Position numbers and translations under genes: made by a program. The notes below the pieces were generated by a model. That model made no database searches. It saw only the letters and a program-made list of their open reading frames with translations, and had not been told where the DNA came from. Below, one piece after another: positions 8,839-17,748 of a DNA stretch of 64,000 bases. How positions within the stretch are numbered: position 1 is the stretch's first letter; every line of letters starts with the position of its first letter. The DNA comes from Saccharospirillaceae bacterium (GTDB taxonomy: Bacteria; Pseudomonadota; Gammaproteobacteria; Pseudomonadales; Oceanobacteraceae): contig JAKVCS010000003.1 of NCBI GenBank assembly GCA_022448365.1, positions 372,001 through 436,000 of the forward strand, written 5' to 3'.

Positions 8839-10410
8839 ATGCAACAACGTACTCATAAAGTGTATTACGGGACTCATACCTGGCTGGGTGTTCTCGCTGG
8901 GATTTTATTGTTTGTCGTCACGTTTTCGGGCTTCCCGGCGATGTTTGCCCACGAACTGGAGAATTGGCAGTCCACCACACTGAACAACCTCAAACCGGCA
9001 GAATCAATCGACCTGAACCGTCTACTGTCCGCGGCTAACAGCGAAGAATTTGGTACCGAAACCTTCTTTGTCGCGCCAGAGACCGACAAAGGCTATGGCA
9101 TGGTTGCCCGCTTTGATGGTGAAAATTCCGTTATTCGTTACATCGAACTGGAAAACTATCAACAGATCGATATCGGTGGCTCTGAGATATCCCACATTTT
9201 TGAGCATCTGCACACCGATCTCCATATCACCCGCCCATACGGTCGTTACCTGGTCGGCCTTGCGGGTATGGTGATGCTGTTGTCGATCATCGCGGGCATT
9301 GTCATTCACACTAAATGGCGAAAAGAATTTGTTATGCTGCGCCCTAAACGCAGCTGGCGCCTGCTACTGACTGACCACCACAAGCTGATGGGCCTCTGGA
9401 CCTTGCCTTTCTCTTTCATACTGGCGTTTACCGGCACCATCCTTGGCCTGCTGGGCCTGATTTCCCCGATCCTGGCACTGGCGAAGTTTGACGGCGATGT
9501 CGAAAAAGCAACAGTGGCCGTATTAGGACCAACCGCAGAAGTCGTGGGTGAAGCCGCGCCTGTTGTTTCGTTGAACGAGTTGTACCAGCGAACCTTAACG
9601 ATTCAACCGGAAATGGATGTCACCTTTATTCAGATTGATGGTTACGGCGATGCTGGTGGTGTTGCGAAGTTTTCAGGCAATCACAAAGATGCACTGAGCA
9701 ACCTGCAGAGCGTTACCTTCCAATTAAAAGATGGCGCTCAGATCCATGAGCTCAATGGTGTGGAAAAAGGTCCGTTCCAACGTATCTTTGCCGCAGTGAC
9801 ACCGCTGCACTATGTCTTATTTGGCGATATGGCGCTGAAATTCTTCTATGCCATTTCAACCCTTGCACTGTGCGCGCTGATCATCAGTGGCAACATGATC
9901 TGGCTGGCAAAGAAAAAGCAGGGCCAGGTAACCACCGATCAAAGTTCCGACCTCGATAAACCCCATATGCTGGCCAGATTGACCCTCGGTATTTGTGCCG
10001 GACTGGTGGTCAGTTGTGGCATCACCATGGGAGCCAGCCAATGGTTGCTGCCGCTGAATCTCGGAGAGGAGCAGCATCACGTCGAGGAAGGTATTTTCTG
10101 GGGTGCCTGGTTTATCGCCATTCTGCCAGCCATGTTTGGTCGCGACCTGCACGCCCGCACCCGCGCGTATCTGGTCGCGACAGTGGTATCCCTGCTATCG
10201 GTCATCGTTGCCGATGGCATGGTCAGCCAACGCTGGATTGGCGGCGGCAACGACATTGTCGACGGAATCCATCTGACTCTGATCGCCCTGGCCATGGTAT
10301 GTGGCTATTTCGCCTGGCGTTTGCCCAAGCCAACGGAAAAAGCAAAACCGGGACGCAAGCCGCAACCTGTAAGTGACTCCAGCGAAAATAATGAAGCCCG
10401 GGCTGCCTGA
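8839..10410 (+). CDS. PepSY-associated transmembrane protein (PiuB-like)
   Basis: 523 residues. The N-terminus (YYGTHTWLGVLAGILLFVVTFSGFPAMF) is the first PepSY-associated helix with its conserved histidine. A periplasmic region with an HLHTDLHI histidine cluster follows, then helices with LTDHHKLMGLWTLPFSFILAFTG and a later HYVLFGD. The last four helices and a charged tail complete it. Such proteins are linked to siderophore or ferric-iron handling, probably as inner-membrane reductases, but the activity is not established for this subgroup. It closes a three-gene operon under a predicted Fur box. It is longer than the 398-residue PepSY protein at 28194. Confidence 0.85.
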   Translation: MQQRTHKVYYGTHTWLGVLAGILLFVVTFSGFPAMFAHELENWQSTTLNNLKPAESIDLNRLLSAANSEEFGTETFFVAPETDKGYGMVARFDGENSVIRYIELENYQQIDIGGSEISHIFEHLHTDLHITRPYGRYLVGLAGMVMLLSIIAGIVIHTKWRKEFVMLRPKRSWRLLLTDHHKLMGLWTLPFSFILAFTGTILGLLGLISPILALAKFDGDVEKATVAVLGPTAEVVGEAAPVVSLNELYQRTLTIQPEMDVTFIQIDGYGDAGGVAKFSGNHKDALSNLQSVTFQLKDGAQIHELNGVEKGPFQRIFAAVTPLHYVLFGDMALKFFYAISTLALCALIISGNMIWLAKKKQGQVTTDQSSDLDKPHMLARLTLGICAGLVVSCGITMGASQWLLPLNLGEEQHHVEEGIFWGAWFIAILPAMFGRDLHARTRAYLVATVVSLLSVIVADGMVSQRWIGGGNDIVDGIHLTLIALAMVCGYFAWRLPKPTEKAKPGRKPQPVSDSSENNEARAA

Positions 10411-10450
10411 CAGCCCTGCCTCACGACTTCACCCTGCAATCATTAGTTGT

Positions 10451-10482
10451 TTGACACAGCTGATCAAAGACGGATATTTGAT
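10451..10482 (+). promoter_or_regulatory. Promoter with TetR-type inverted repeat
   Basis: A consensus -35 TTGACA is at 10451-10456, and a weak -10 (TATTTG) is 18 bases downstream at 10475-10480. An inverted repeat ATCAAA-8 bases-TTTGAT (10463-10482) covers the spacer and -10, where a TetR repressor would block its own transcription. The TetR gene starts at 10548. Confidence 0.5.
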
Positions 10483-10547
10483 GAATGTCCGTGTTTGACC
10501 CTCGCACCAGGGCAGAACACACTGCCCGGTCAGCAAGAGGAGCCGCT

Positions 10548-11159
10548 ATGCCAGATAACATCGCCGAAAAATTACTCGACAGCGCAACCGAGCTTTTTTT
10601 AGAACGAGACTTTCATTCCGTAAGCATCCGCGAGTTGGCAGCCAACGCCCATACCAGCAGCGGCATGATCAAATATTATTTCAGCAATAAGCAAGGATTA
10701 TTCGAAGCCATGCTCACTCGTGAGTACGGCCGGATTCTGCAGGTTTTGAAAGACGTGATATCGCAGGACACACTGCTCGACTTCAGCGCAGTGATCAACC
10801 GTGTGCTGTCTCTCTACGAAGCTAACCCCAACATGCCGCGCTTTATCATCAAAACATACCTGCTGCGTCAGGGCCCCGGAAGTCATTTGCTCAGACAATG
10901 GTTTGAACAAGAAAAGAGAATGGTCGACCGCTGGGTCGACGAAGTCATTGCCGAAGGTAAAATTGATCGAAACACCAATGGCGAAGTTGTGCGTATTGCC
11001 GTTATGGCGCTAACTCTGCTGCCAGGCCTGATAATTGATCATCTTAAGCAAAGTTACAGCGAAAGCGGTTATCAGGAGTTTCGGCATCAGTACATCGAAT
11101 ACACTGGCGAAATGTTACTGAACAGCGTTAAGCCAAGGTCCCGCAAAACCTCAAAGTGA
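10548..11159 (+). CDS. TetR/AcrR family transcriptional regulator
   Basis: 203 residues. The N-terminal helix-turn-helix is clear: KLLDSATELFLERDFHSVSIRELAANAHTSSGMIKYYFSNKQGLFEAML, about residues 8-57. The C-terminal ligand domain is not assignable to a known effector. I start at the ATG at 10548, which has a strong AGAGGAG site. An upstream ATG at 10485 would add 21 residues rich in Arg and without a ribosome-binding site. An inverted repeat upstream suggests autoregulation. Likely targets are nearby: the MDR oxidoreductase and hotdog-protein genes downstream on the same strand. Confidence 0.9.
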   Translation: MPDNIAEKLLDSATELFLERDFHSVSIRELAANAHTSSGMIKYYFSNKQGLFEAMLTREYGRILQVLKDVISQDTLLDFSAVINRVLSLYEANPNMPRFIIKTYLLRQGPGSHLLRQWFEQEKRMVDRWVDEVIAEGKIDRNTNGEVVRIAVMALTLLPGLIIDHLKQSYSESGYQEFRHQYIEYTGEMLLNSVKPRSRKTSK

Positions 11160-11270
11160 TCATCAGTATGTCGCTGCTTAAATCAATCCAGCAAAACTGA
11201 TCAACAGCTTTTCTGGCAGCTAACACCGGACTGAGACACAGTATTCAGGTCTCCTTATTGTGATCCGAAT

Positions 11271-12236
11271 ATGAAAGCTATTTACCAAAAACGCTACGGC
11301 AAACCTGATGTATTAACGTATGGCGAACAGCCGCAGCCTACTCTGGAAGCCAACCAGGTATTAGTAAAGAACTACGCCACCAGTGTTAACCCGAGAGATT
11401 GTTTAATTCGCGCAGGAAAGTACCAATTGCAGTTTCTAGTGCGCGGCTTTCCATTGATTCTCGGTAGCGATTTTGCTGGCTGTGTGGTGAAAACAGGTGA
11501 CAATGTTCGCCACTTTCAGGTGGGTGATCGGGTATACGGCATGAAAAACCCCTCGCACGGGCTGGCAACCTATGCCGAGTATGTCAGTGTTGATCAGCAA
11601 CATTTAAGCCTCGTGCCGGCATCACTCGACTATGAGCACGCTGCGGCAGTTCCTTTGTGCGCGCTGACTGCATGGCAAGCATTGTTTGACAAAGCATCCA
11701 TGCAAGCCGGTGACCGTATTTTAATTATTGGTGCCAGTGGCGGCGTTGGCAGCTTTGCCACTCAACTGGGTGCCATTCATGACGCTCAGGTGAGTGCCGT
11801 CTGCAGCCAGAAAAATGCTGAACTGGTGCGCTCACTGGGCGCCGATAACGTTATTTGTTATGACCAGCAAAACCTTACGGAGATCAAACAACAATTTGAT
11901 ATCGTCTTCGACACCATCGGCATTCTTACCCCATCACAAATCAAAGCACGGCTGACGGCCAAAGGTCGGTTTGTAACCACCGTTCCATCAGCACAGATAT
12001 TGCCCAAGCTAGTTATATCGAAAGCGGCGCGAATGCTGGGCATCAACAAACAACAACAGCATTTGGTCATGGTCAGGCCCGATGCTCGGCAACTGGATCA
12101 AATAAGCCTACTGATTCAACAACAGCGACTGGCGCCGCTCATTGATCAGACATTCGCGATGGATGAGGCCGCAAGCGCTCATCAACGAAGCCAAAGCAAA
12201 CGAGCATGCGGAAAAATTGTCATCCGCACGCAATAA
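11271..12236 (+). CDS. MDR family NAD(P)-dependent oxidoreductase (quinone reductase-like)
   Basis: 321 residues of the medium-chain dehydrogenase/reductase superfamily. The GroES-like catalytic half contains VNPRDCLIRAGKYQ and LGSDFAGCVVKTGDNV.FQVGDRVYG. The Rossmann half has the dinucleotide motif IIGASGGVGSFATQLG, and CSQKNAELVRSLGADNVI resembles NADPH-preferring zeta-crystallin relatives. No structural-zinc cysteine cluster is present, so it is most likely a zinc-independent enoyl or quinone reductase. The natural substrate is unknown. It sits between a TetR gene and a hotdog-fold gene, with only a short gap to the latter. Confidence 0.87.
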   Translation: MKAIYQKRYGKPDVLTYGEQPQPTLEANQVLVKNYATSVNPRDCLIRAGKYQLQFLVRGFPLILGSDFAGCVVKTGDNVRHFQVGDRVYGMKNPSHGLATYAEYVSVDQQHLSLVPASLDYEHAAAVPLCALTAWQALFDKASMQAGDRILIIGASGGVGSFATQLGAIHDAQVSAVCSQKNAELVRSLGADNVICYDQQNLTEIKQQFDIVFDTIGILTPSQIKARLTAKGRFVTTVPSAQILPKLVISKAARMLGINKQQQHLVMVRPDARQLDQISLLIQQQRLAPLIDQTFAMDEAASAHQRSQSKRACGKIVIRTQ

Positions 12237-12258
12237 CCTCAAACGACGGACAATATCA

Positions 12259-12720
12259 ATGACAGAGTCTTGGGAATCGCGCTTGTGGCGCTGGCTGGCT
12301 AACTGCTATCCAGCTTACCGGGTGACAGGTGCTCGAATTCAGTTCATTGCCGCTGATTTCCAACAAGTCACCGTGCGCCTGCCATGCAACTGGCGCACGA
12401 AAAATCACATGGGGATTACCTGGGGTGGCAGCCTGTATTCCTGCCTCGACCCGGTCTATGCACTGATGCTGAATAAAATCCTTGGCTGGGAGTATCGCGT
12501 GATCGATAGCGCGGCTGAAATCGCTTTCATCAAGCCTGGAAGATCGACACTTTATGCGCATTTCCAGCTGACCGATCATCAGCTCACCCAAGTCAGAGCA
12601 TCGCTGAAAACGCAAGAAAAAGTTCGGCTGCAGCTGCAAGTGGCACTGCTGGACAGAAATGGCGTGTGTCACGTCAAATGCCGTAAGTCCTTACAAATTG
12701 ACCACAAAAAAAGCCGCTGA
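12259..12720 (+). CDS. DUF4442 hotdog-fold protein
   Basis: 153 residues. The segment NHMGITWGGSLYSCLDPVYALMLNKILG is the hotdog-fold helix region seen in DUF4442 proteins, which resemble acyl-CoA thioesterases (YiiD C-terminal type). The following IDSAAEIAFIKPGRSTLYAHF also fits. The catalytic acid typical of active thioesterases (Asp in CLDP) is present at the expected place, so thioesterase activity on acyl-CoA is plausible but unproven. I use the internal ATG at 12259; the longer reading would overlap the end of the oxidoreductase gene by about 95 bases and shows no ribosome-binding site. A terminator overlaps its stop codon. Confidence 0.8.
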   Translation: MTESWESRLWRWLANCYPAYRVTGARIQFIAADFQQVTVRLPCNWRTKNHMGITWGGSLYSCLDPVYALMLNKILGWEYRVIDSAAEIAFIKPGRSTLYAHFQLTDHQLTQVRASLKTQEKVRLQLQVALLDRNGVCHVKCRKSLQIDHKKSR

Positions 12721-12743
12721 CCGGAATCAGCGGCTTTTTTTTG
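12713..12743. terminator. Bidirectional rho-independent terminator
   Basis: A perfect stem GCCGCTGA/TCAGCGGC with a six-base loop is followed by a run of eight T on the plus strand and preceded by a run of A. It therefore can end both the DUF4442 transcript and, on the other strand, the hpt transcript. Its left arm overlaps the DUF4442 stop codon. Confidence 0.88.
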
Positions 12744-12771
12744 TGAACGAGTACCTTATAAAACCAACCGG

Positions 12772-13335
12772 TTACAGGCCTTTAACCGCATAGATACCCG
12801 GTGCATTGCGCCAGAAACCACGATAATCCATGCCACAACCAAAGACATAACGGTCTTCAACGTCCATACCCACAAAGTCGATTTTCAGGTCGGTATTTTT
12901 GCGATCATGAACCTTGTTCACCAACACAGCCGTTAACACCTGTTTCGCACCCTGCATCTGACAAGATTTAACCACCTCGCACAGAGTATTACCCTCATCG
13001 AAAATGTCATCCACAATCAGGACGGTACGCTCGGTCATGTCGATTGAAGGCGGCGCCTGCCATTGCAAATCCGTAGAGCCGGTGGTTTCTCCGCGATAAC
13101 GGGTTGCGTGCATATAACCCTGTTCCAGCGGAAAATTCAGTTTTGGCAATAGACGACCCGCGGTCACCAGGCCACCGTTCATGATGCCATAAACTACCGG
13201 CATCTCACCTTTCAAACGATCACAAATGGCATCTGCCATAGCATCCAACGCCTGCTCAACCTCTTGTTCAGATTTCAATAGATCAGCATCTTCCATAACC
13301 TTGTTTAATTCTTCCAGAGTCAGCGGCTGGCTCAT
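12772..13335 (-). CDS. hpt: Hypoxanthine-guanine phosphoribosyltransferase
   Basis: 187 residues. Purine-salvage enzyme that joins hypoxanthine or guanine to PRPP to give IMP or GMP in the cytoplasm. The PRPP-binding loop VLIVDDIFDEGNTL carries the two acidic residues typical of type I phosphoribosyltransferases. VVYGIMNGGLVTAGRLLPKLNFPL and YMHATRYRGET match the catalytic hood and flexible loop, and the C-terminal VFGCGMDYRGFWRNAPGIYAV is the base-binding region. I start at the ATG at 13335, giving the usual family length. The reading frame extends 54 codons further upstream into the dapE promoter and start region, which is unlikely to be coding. The gene is divergent from dapE. Confidence 0.93.
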   Translation of the reverse strand: MSQPLTLEELNKVMEDADLLKSEQEVEQALDAMADAICDRLKGEMPVVYGIMNGGLVTAGRLLPKLNFPLEQGYMHATRYRGETTGSTDLQWQAPPSIDMTERTVLIVDDIFDEGNTLCEVVKSCQMQGAKQVLTAVLVNKVHDRKNTDLKIDFVGMDVEDRYVFGCGMDYRGFWRNAPGIYAVKGL

Positions 13336-13370
13336 CGTGTTGCTACCTGTTGAGTGATTGTCGGGGTTAA

Positions 13371-14621
<1,251 letters not shown>

Positions 14622-14622
14622 T

Positions 14623-15525
14623 ATGACGCAAGCTCTGCCTTCAAAACTGATTTGCCCAGTGTGCGCAGCACCACTGACTAGCGATGATCGTAAACACTGG
14701 CGTTGTCACAACAACCACAGCTTTGACCGCGCTCGCCAGGGATATCTGAATCTTTTGCTGGCGCATAAAAAGCGTTCAAAGTCTCCCGGCGACAGTGCTG
14801 AAATGGTCGACGCACGACAACGTCTGCTGGACTCAGGAGTTTACCAACCGATCTCGGATCTGTTGAACCAGGCTGTGAATAACAGCCTGACAAGCAACCA
14901 GTCTCTTCAACTCTGTGATGTCGGCTGTGGCGAAGGGTATTACACAACGCGCCTGTCTCAGTCACTGAGCGCACACCAATATCCTCATAGAATTTACGGT
15001 GTCGATATTTCCAAAGATGCCGTTAGAGCGGCTGCACGCCGGGGCAAACAGAGCACCCCAGACAGTGATGCGATGGAATGGCTGGTGGCCTCCGGTGCCC
15101 ACCTACCCTTTCAGGGGCACAGCCTTGACCAGATTTATTGCTTGTTCACCCGTCTGATGCCGGAGGGTTTTAGCAAGGTGCTGCGCCCCGACGGTCAGGT
15201 GTTCACCATAAATACCGGTCTGAGCCACTTGCGGGAGATGCGGGAGATCCTGTACCCCCAGGTGAAAGACAACTGCTTTAACCCGACGAAAGTGATGGAG
15301 GCCAACGGCTTTCTCTGCATCAATGAGCAACCGCTGGTGTACACCATTGAACTGAAGGACCCGCAGCAGATTCACGACTTATTGTTGATGACTCCCCATG
15401 TCTGGAAAGCCAGTCCGGCAGCGCGCGAACAATTACTGGCGCGCAACAGCCTGACCGTTACCATCGATGTTGTTTTACACCAGTTTGCACAAACCCCATC
15501 GACACCGCAGAATGTGCAGTACTGA
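14623..15525 (+). CDS. rlmA: 23S rRNA (guanine745-N1)-methyltransferase
   Basis: 300 residues. SAM-dependent methylation of G745 in helix 35 of 23S rRNA. The N-terminal zinc finger is Cys11, Cys14, Cys28 and His32 (CPVC and CHNNH), followed by SFDRARQGYLNLL, a strong signature of the RlmA family. The SAM-binding motif is LCDVGCGEGYYTTRL, with YGVDISKDAVRAAARR after it. The start codon lies one base beyond the dapE stop. The end of the protein is slightly longer and less conserved than in E. coli. Relatives that modify G748 (RlmA-II, tylosin resistance) are mainly Gram-positive, so RlmA-I is more likely. Confidence 0.92.
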   Translation: MTQALPSKLICPVCAAPLTSDDRKHWRCHNNHSFDRARQGYLNLLLAHKKRSKSPGDSAEMVDARQRLLDSGVYQPISDLLNQAVNNSLTSNQSLQLCDVGCGEGYYTTRLSQSLSAHQYPHRIYGVDISKDAVRAAARRGKQSTPDSDAMEWLVASGAHLPFQGHSLDQIYCLFTRLMPEGFSKVLRPDGQVFTINTGLSHLREMREILYPQVKDNCFNPTKVMEANGFLCINEQPLVYTIELKDPQQIHDLLLMTPHVWKASPAAREQLLARNSLTVTIDVVLHQFAQTPSTPQNVQY

Positions 15526-15563
15526 ATGTTGATTAATCGCCCAGCCTTTCACTGCCGTACTCT

Positions 15564-16256
15564 ATGACCGCAAAATCAGCAAGCTCCATCCCGGCAATAC
15601 GCCACCGAGCCAAAAGCCCGGAACAAAAAGCCCTGCGACGTCAGCAAATTCTGGATGCCGCTGCAGCGCATTTTGCGGGTGCGGCCTTCGATAAGGTGAA
15701 CCTGATCGATATTGCACAACACATCGGTATCACCAAGGCAGCACTGTATCGCTACTTTCGCTCAAAAGAGACGCTGTTCCTGGCGCTTTACCTGCAGCAA
15801 CTTGAAGTTATGGTTGCTTCGGCCGAGGTACTGGATACGCAACAGACTCCCGCCGAAGCATGTGTTGAGGTGATCAACCAGAATCCCTTGTTTTGTCGCC
15901 TTAATGCGATTCTACACACGGTACTGGAACAGAACCTCACTGTGGCGGAAGCCATCGACTTTAAACGTGAGCTGATGCCTCTGATGGCTCGTTTTGCACA
16001 GAAAATTTCCGACTGGCTGGGTGTCAGCATTCCACAAGCCATTGGCTTATTACACCATATTCAAGCCACTATGATTGGTTGCTGGCACATCGCTCATCCC
16101 AGCGAAACGGCCGCAGAAGCCATGAGGCAAACGCCTTTTGACCATTTGCTGGTCGATTTTAAAACCGTATTTCACCAGCACATTCACTGGTTAATGGCGG
16201 GCTTTATTGAGGTTCAGGGAGATCAATCACAACCGAAGGAAGCAACACATGACTGA
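15564..16256 (+). CDS. TetR/AcrR family transcriptional regulator
   Basis: 230 residues. The helix-turn-helix is QQILDAAAAHFAGAAFDKVNLIDIAQHIGITKAALYRYFRSKETLFLALY, about residues 27-76, preceded by a basic tail. The C-terminal half is helical and does not identify a ligand. It follows rlmA by 38 bases and overlaps the holC start by eight bases, so it probably shares the transcript. It is not a usual member of the holC-valS neighbourhood and may have been inserted. The target is unknown. Confidence 0.88.
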   Translation: MTAKSASSIPAIRHRAKSPEQKALRRQQILDAAAAHFAGAAFDKVNLIDIAQHIGITKAALYRYFRSKETLFLALYLQQLEVMVASAEVLDTQQTPAEACVEVINQNPLFCRLNAILHTVLEQNLTVAEAIDFKRELMPLMARFAQKISDWLGVSIPQAIGLLHHIQATMIGCWHIAHPSETAAEAMRQTPFDHLLVDFKTVFHQHIHWLMAGFIEVQGDQSQPKEATHD

Positions 16257-16686
16257 AGTTGGTTTTTACATCCTCGGCGGGCAGCAACAGCAGGATCAAT
16301 GGCAATTTGCTTGCCGCTTGACCGAAAAAGCCAGTCGACAAGGCAATCATGTGTTGATTCAGCTTGATTCTGAGCAACAAGCGAAAGCCTTCAGCGCGCT
16401 GCTCTGGTGTTATCGTGATGATGCCTTTGTGCCTCACGCACTGCTGACTGACCCCGATGCACCGACCGATTGCCAGATCAGTATTGGTTGGCAGGCCGAT
16501 GCCGGACACCAGCACGATGTGTTGATTAACCTCAGCGCTGAGCTACCCGGTTTTTTCAGCCGATTTCATCGCCTGGTAGAAGTTGTTGTGCAGCAAGACG
16601 CGGTTCTGAACTACACTCGAAAACACTACAAACATTTGCAAGACCGGGGTTATCCTATAACCCATACCGATATGAGAATGCGCTAG
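16249..16686 (+). CDS. holC: DNA polymerase III chi subunit
   Basis: 145 residues. Chi subunit of the replicative clamp loader, which contacts single-stranded-DNA-binding protein. Typical family features are seen: VGFYIL near the N-terminus, CRLTEKASRQGNHVLIQLDSEQQAKAFSALLW and the downstream LINLSAELPGFFSRFHRLVEVV. I use the ATG at 16249, which has AAGGAAG upstream; an earlier ATG at 16207 lies within the TetR gene. The linker gene starts immediately after the stop, and valS follows, as in Pseudomonas. Confidence 0.92.
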   Translation: MTEVGFYILGGQQQQDQWQFACRLTEKASRQGNHVLIQLDSEQQAKAFSALLWCYRDDAFVPHALLTDPDAPTDCQISIGWQADAGHQHDVLINLSAELPGFFSRFHRLVEVVVQQDAVLNYTRKHYKHLQDRGYPITHTDMRMR

Positions 16687-17538
16687 ATGAGCAACAGCAA
16701 CGAACCGCGTGACTTGTTAGACGAGTTAGAGACACTGCAGCGTGTGCTTGACGACGCTGCCAGTGATCAGGTGGATCAGGCAACAGCCATACCTGTAATT
16801 GAGCCAGGCGAGGACATTCCCGTACTCAGCGATGCTCTGACCGACAAAACGATGTCGCAGTCACTGCCTTCTGAACCACCGCTGCTCAAACCCGAAGCTC
16901 CTGTTTTAAAAGCCGTCGCAGCTCCTGCATTTAACCCAAACCTGCCCTCGTCTAACGAAGCCATATTTCCTGTTGAAGAAGAAGCCACCAGCTTTCATGC
17001 GCATTCCATTGCCGATCTGATCGATAACGCATTAGATAACAACGAAGAGGCGTTCGTTGATCTGTTCGATCAGCAACCGGAACTCCCAAACAATGACGAT
17101 GTCGAGATTCCGACTTTGCTGGACAGCGACGTGTTTGCGCCACCAGAACCGCAACAACCAGCAGCCCCCCAACAAGCAGTGACGACAGAACAACCCCCTG
17201 AGACACAGCGGCCTGCACCACAAGCTAAATCGACCGTGGCGTCGAACAATCCATTTTTGCCTCAGGCGGTGCTGGAACGCCTGGCGCGGGAACGCGAAGC
17301 CGCTCAGTACAGCGCAGAACAGGCGCAAGCAACCATGGCCAAGATCATGGGCACCCCACCGACGGAACCAACACCACCGATCGAACCAACACCGCCGATC
17401 GAATCAACGGCAACCAGCACCCGCGGCTCTTCCGCACTGTCGGAACTGCACAAATCGGCCATTATCGACCGACTGGTGTACGAGATGATGCCGGAGATTG
17501 AGGCACGACTGCGGAAAATCCTCGCTGAAAAACTCTGA
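16687..17538 (+). CDS. holC-valS linker protein (function unknown)
   Basis: 283 residues. A gene in this position, between holC and valS, is conserved in Pseudomonas and its relatives. The short N-terminal motif (RDLLDELETLQRVLDD) and the C-terminal helical segment (AIIDRLVYEMMPEIEARLRKIL) look conserved. Between them lies a low-complexity, acidic and Pro/Gln-rich region of about 200 residues, probably disordered. It includes a tandem hexapeptide repeat (PPTEPT, PPIEPT, PPIEST) at 17356-17409. An interaction platform is one possibility, but no activity is known. The start follows directly after the holC stop. Confidence 0.75.
   Translation: MSNSNEPRDLLDELETLQRVLDDAASDQVDQATAIPVIEPGEDIPVLSDALTDKTMSQSLPSEPPLLKPEAPVLKAVAAPAFNPNLPSSNEAIFPVEEEATSFHAHSIADLIDNALDNNEEAFVDLFDQQPELPNNDDVEIPTLLDSDVFAPPEPQQPAAPQQAVTTEQPPETQRPAPQAKSTVASNNPFLPQAVLERLAREREAAQYSAEQAQATMAKIMGTPPTEPTPPIEPTPPIESTATSTRGSSALSELHKSAIIDRLVYEMMPEIEARLRKILAEKL
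17356..17409 (+). repeat. Three 18-bp tandem repeats coding PP-x-EPT
   Basis: Three consecutive 18-base units encode PPTEPT, PPIEPT and PPIEST inside the linker protein. The units differ at a few bases each, so the array is old enough to have diverged but may still be variable between strains. Confidence 0.85.
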
Positions 17539-17566
17539 GCGCAAAACACACCATCGCAATGCCTGA

Positions 17567-17603
17567 AAAAACGCCGCCCGGATAACCCGAACGGCGTTTT
17601 TAA
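17567..17603 (+). terminator. Rho-independent terminator after the holC-linker operon
   Basis: AAACGCCG/CGGCGTTT arms with a loop of about 15 bases, followed by TTT. It lies about 30 bases after the linker gene stop and separates it from valS. Confidence 0.8.
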
Positions 17604-17641
17604 TGCCCGCGAAAGCGGCTGATTCCTTGCGCTATTTCCGC

Positions 17642-17647
17642 TATACT
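17642..17647 (+). promoter_or_regulatory. valS -10 element
   Basis: TATACT, five of six to consensus, about 100 bases before the valS start codon. A -35 is not clear at the proper distance. Confidence 0.4.
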
Positions 17648-17748
17648 ATCGCCCATTTTTCGCGCCCTGGCTGGCAATCGAACCTTTGCAGCCACTAACG
17701 CATTCCAAACAAAACGCCGAATATAACGAACGAGTAGCAACGAGCACT

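Noticed and set aside
10400-10416. GGGCTG/CAGCCC hairpin at the end of the PepSY gene
   Set aside because: Overlaps the stop codon and has no T-run; probably chance.
12142-12258. Longer N-terminus for the DUF4442 protein
   Set aside because: Would overlap the oxidoreductase gene by about 95 bases with no start signal; the family N-terminus begins at 12259.
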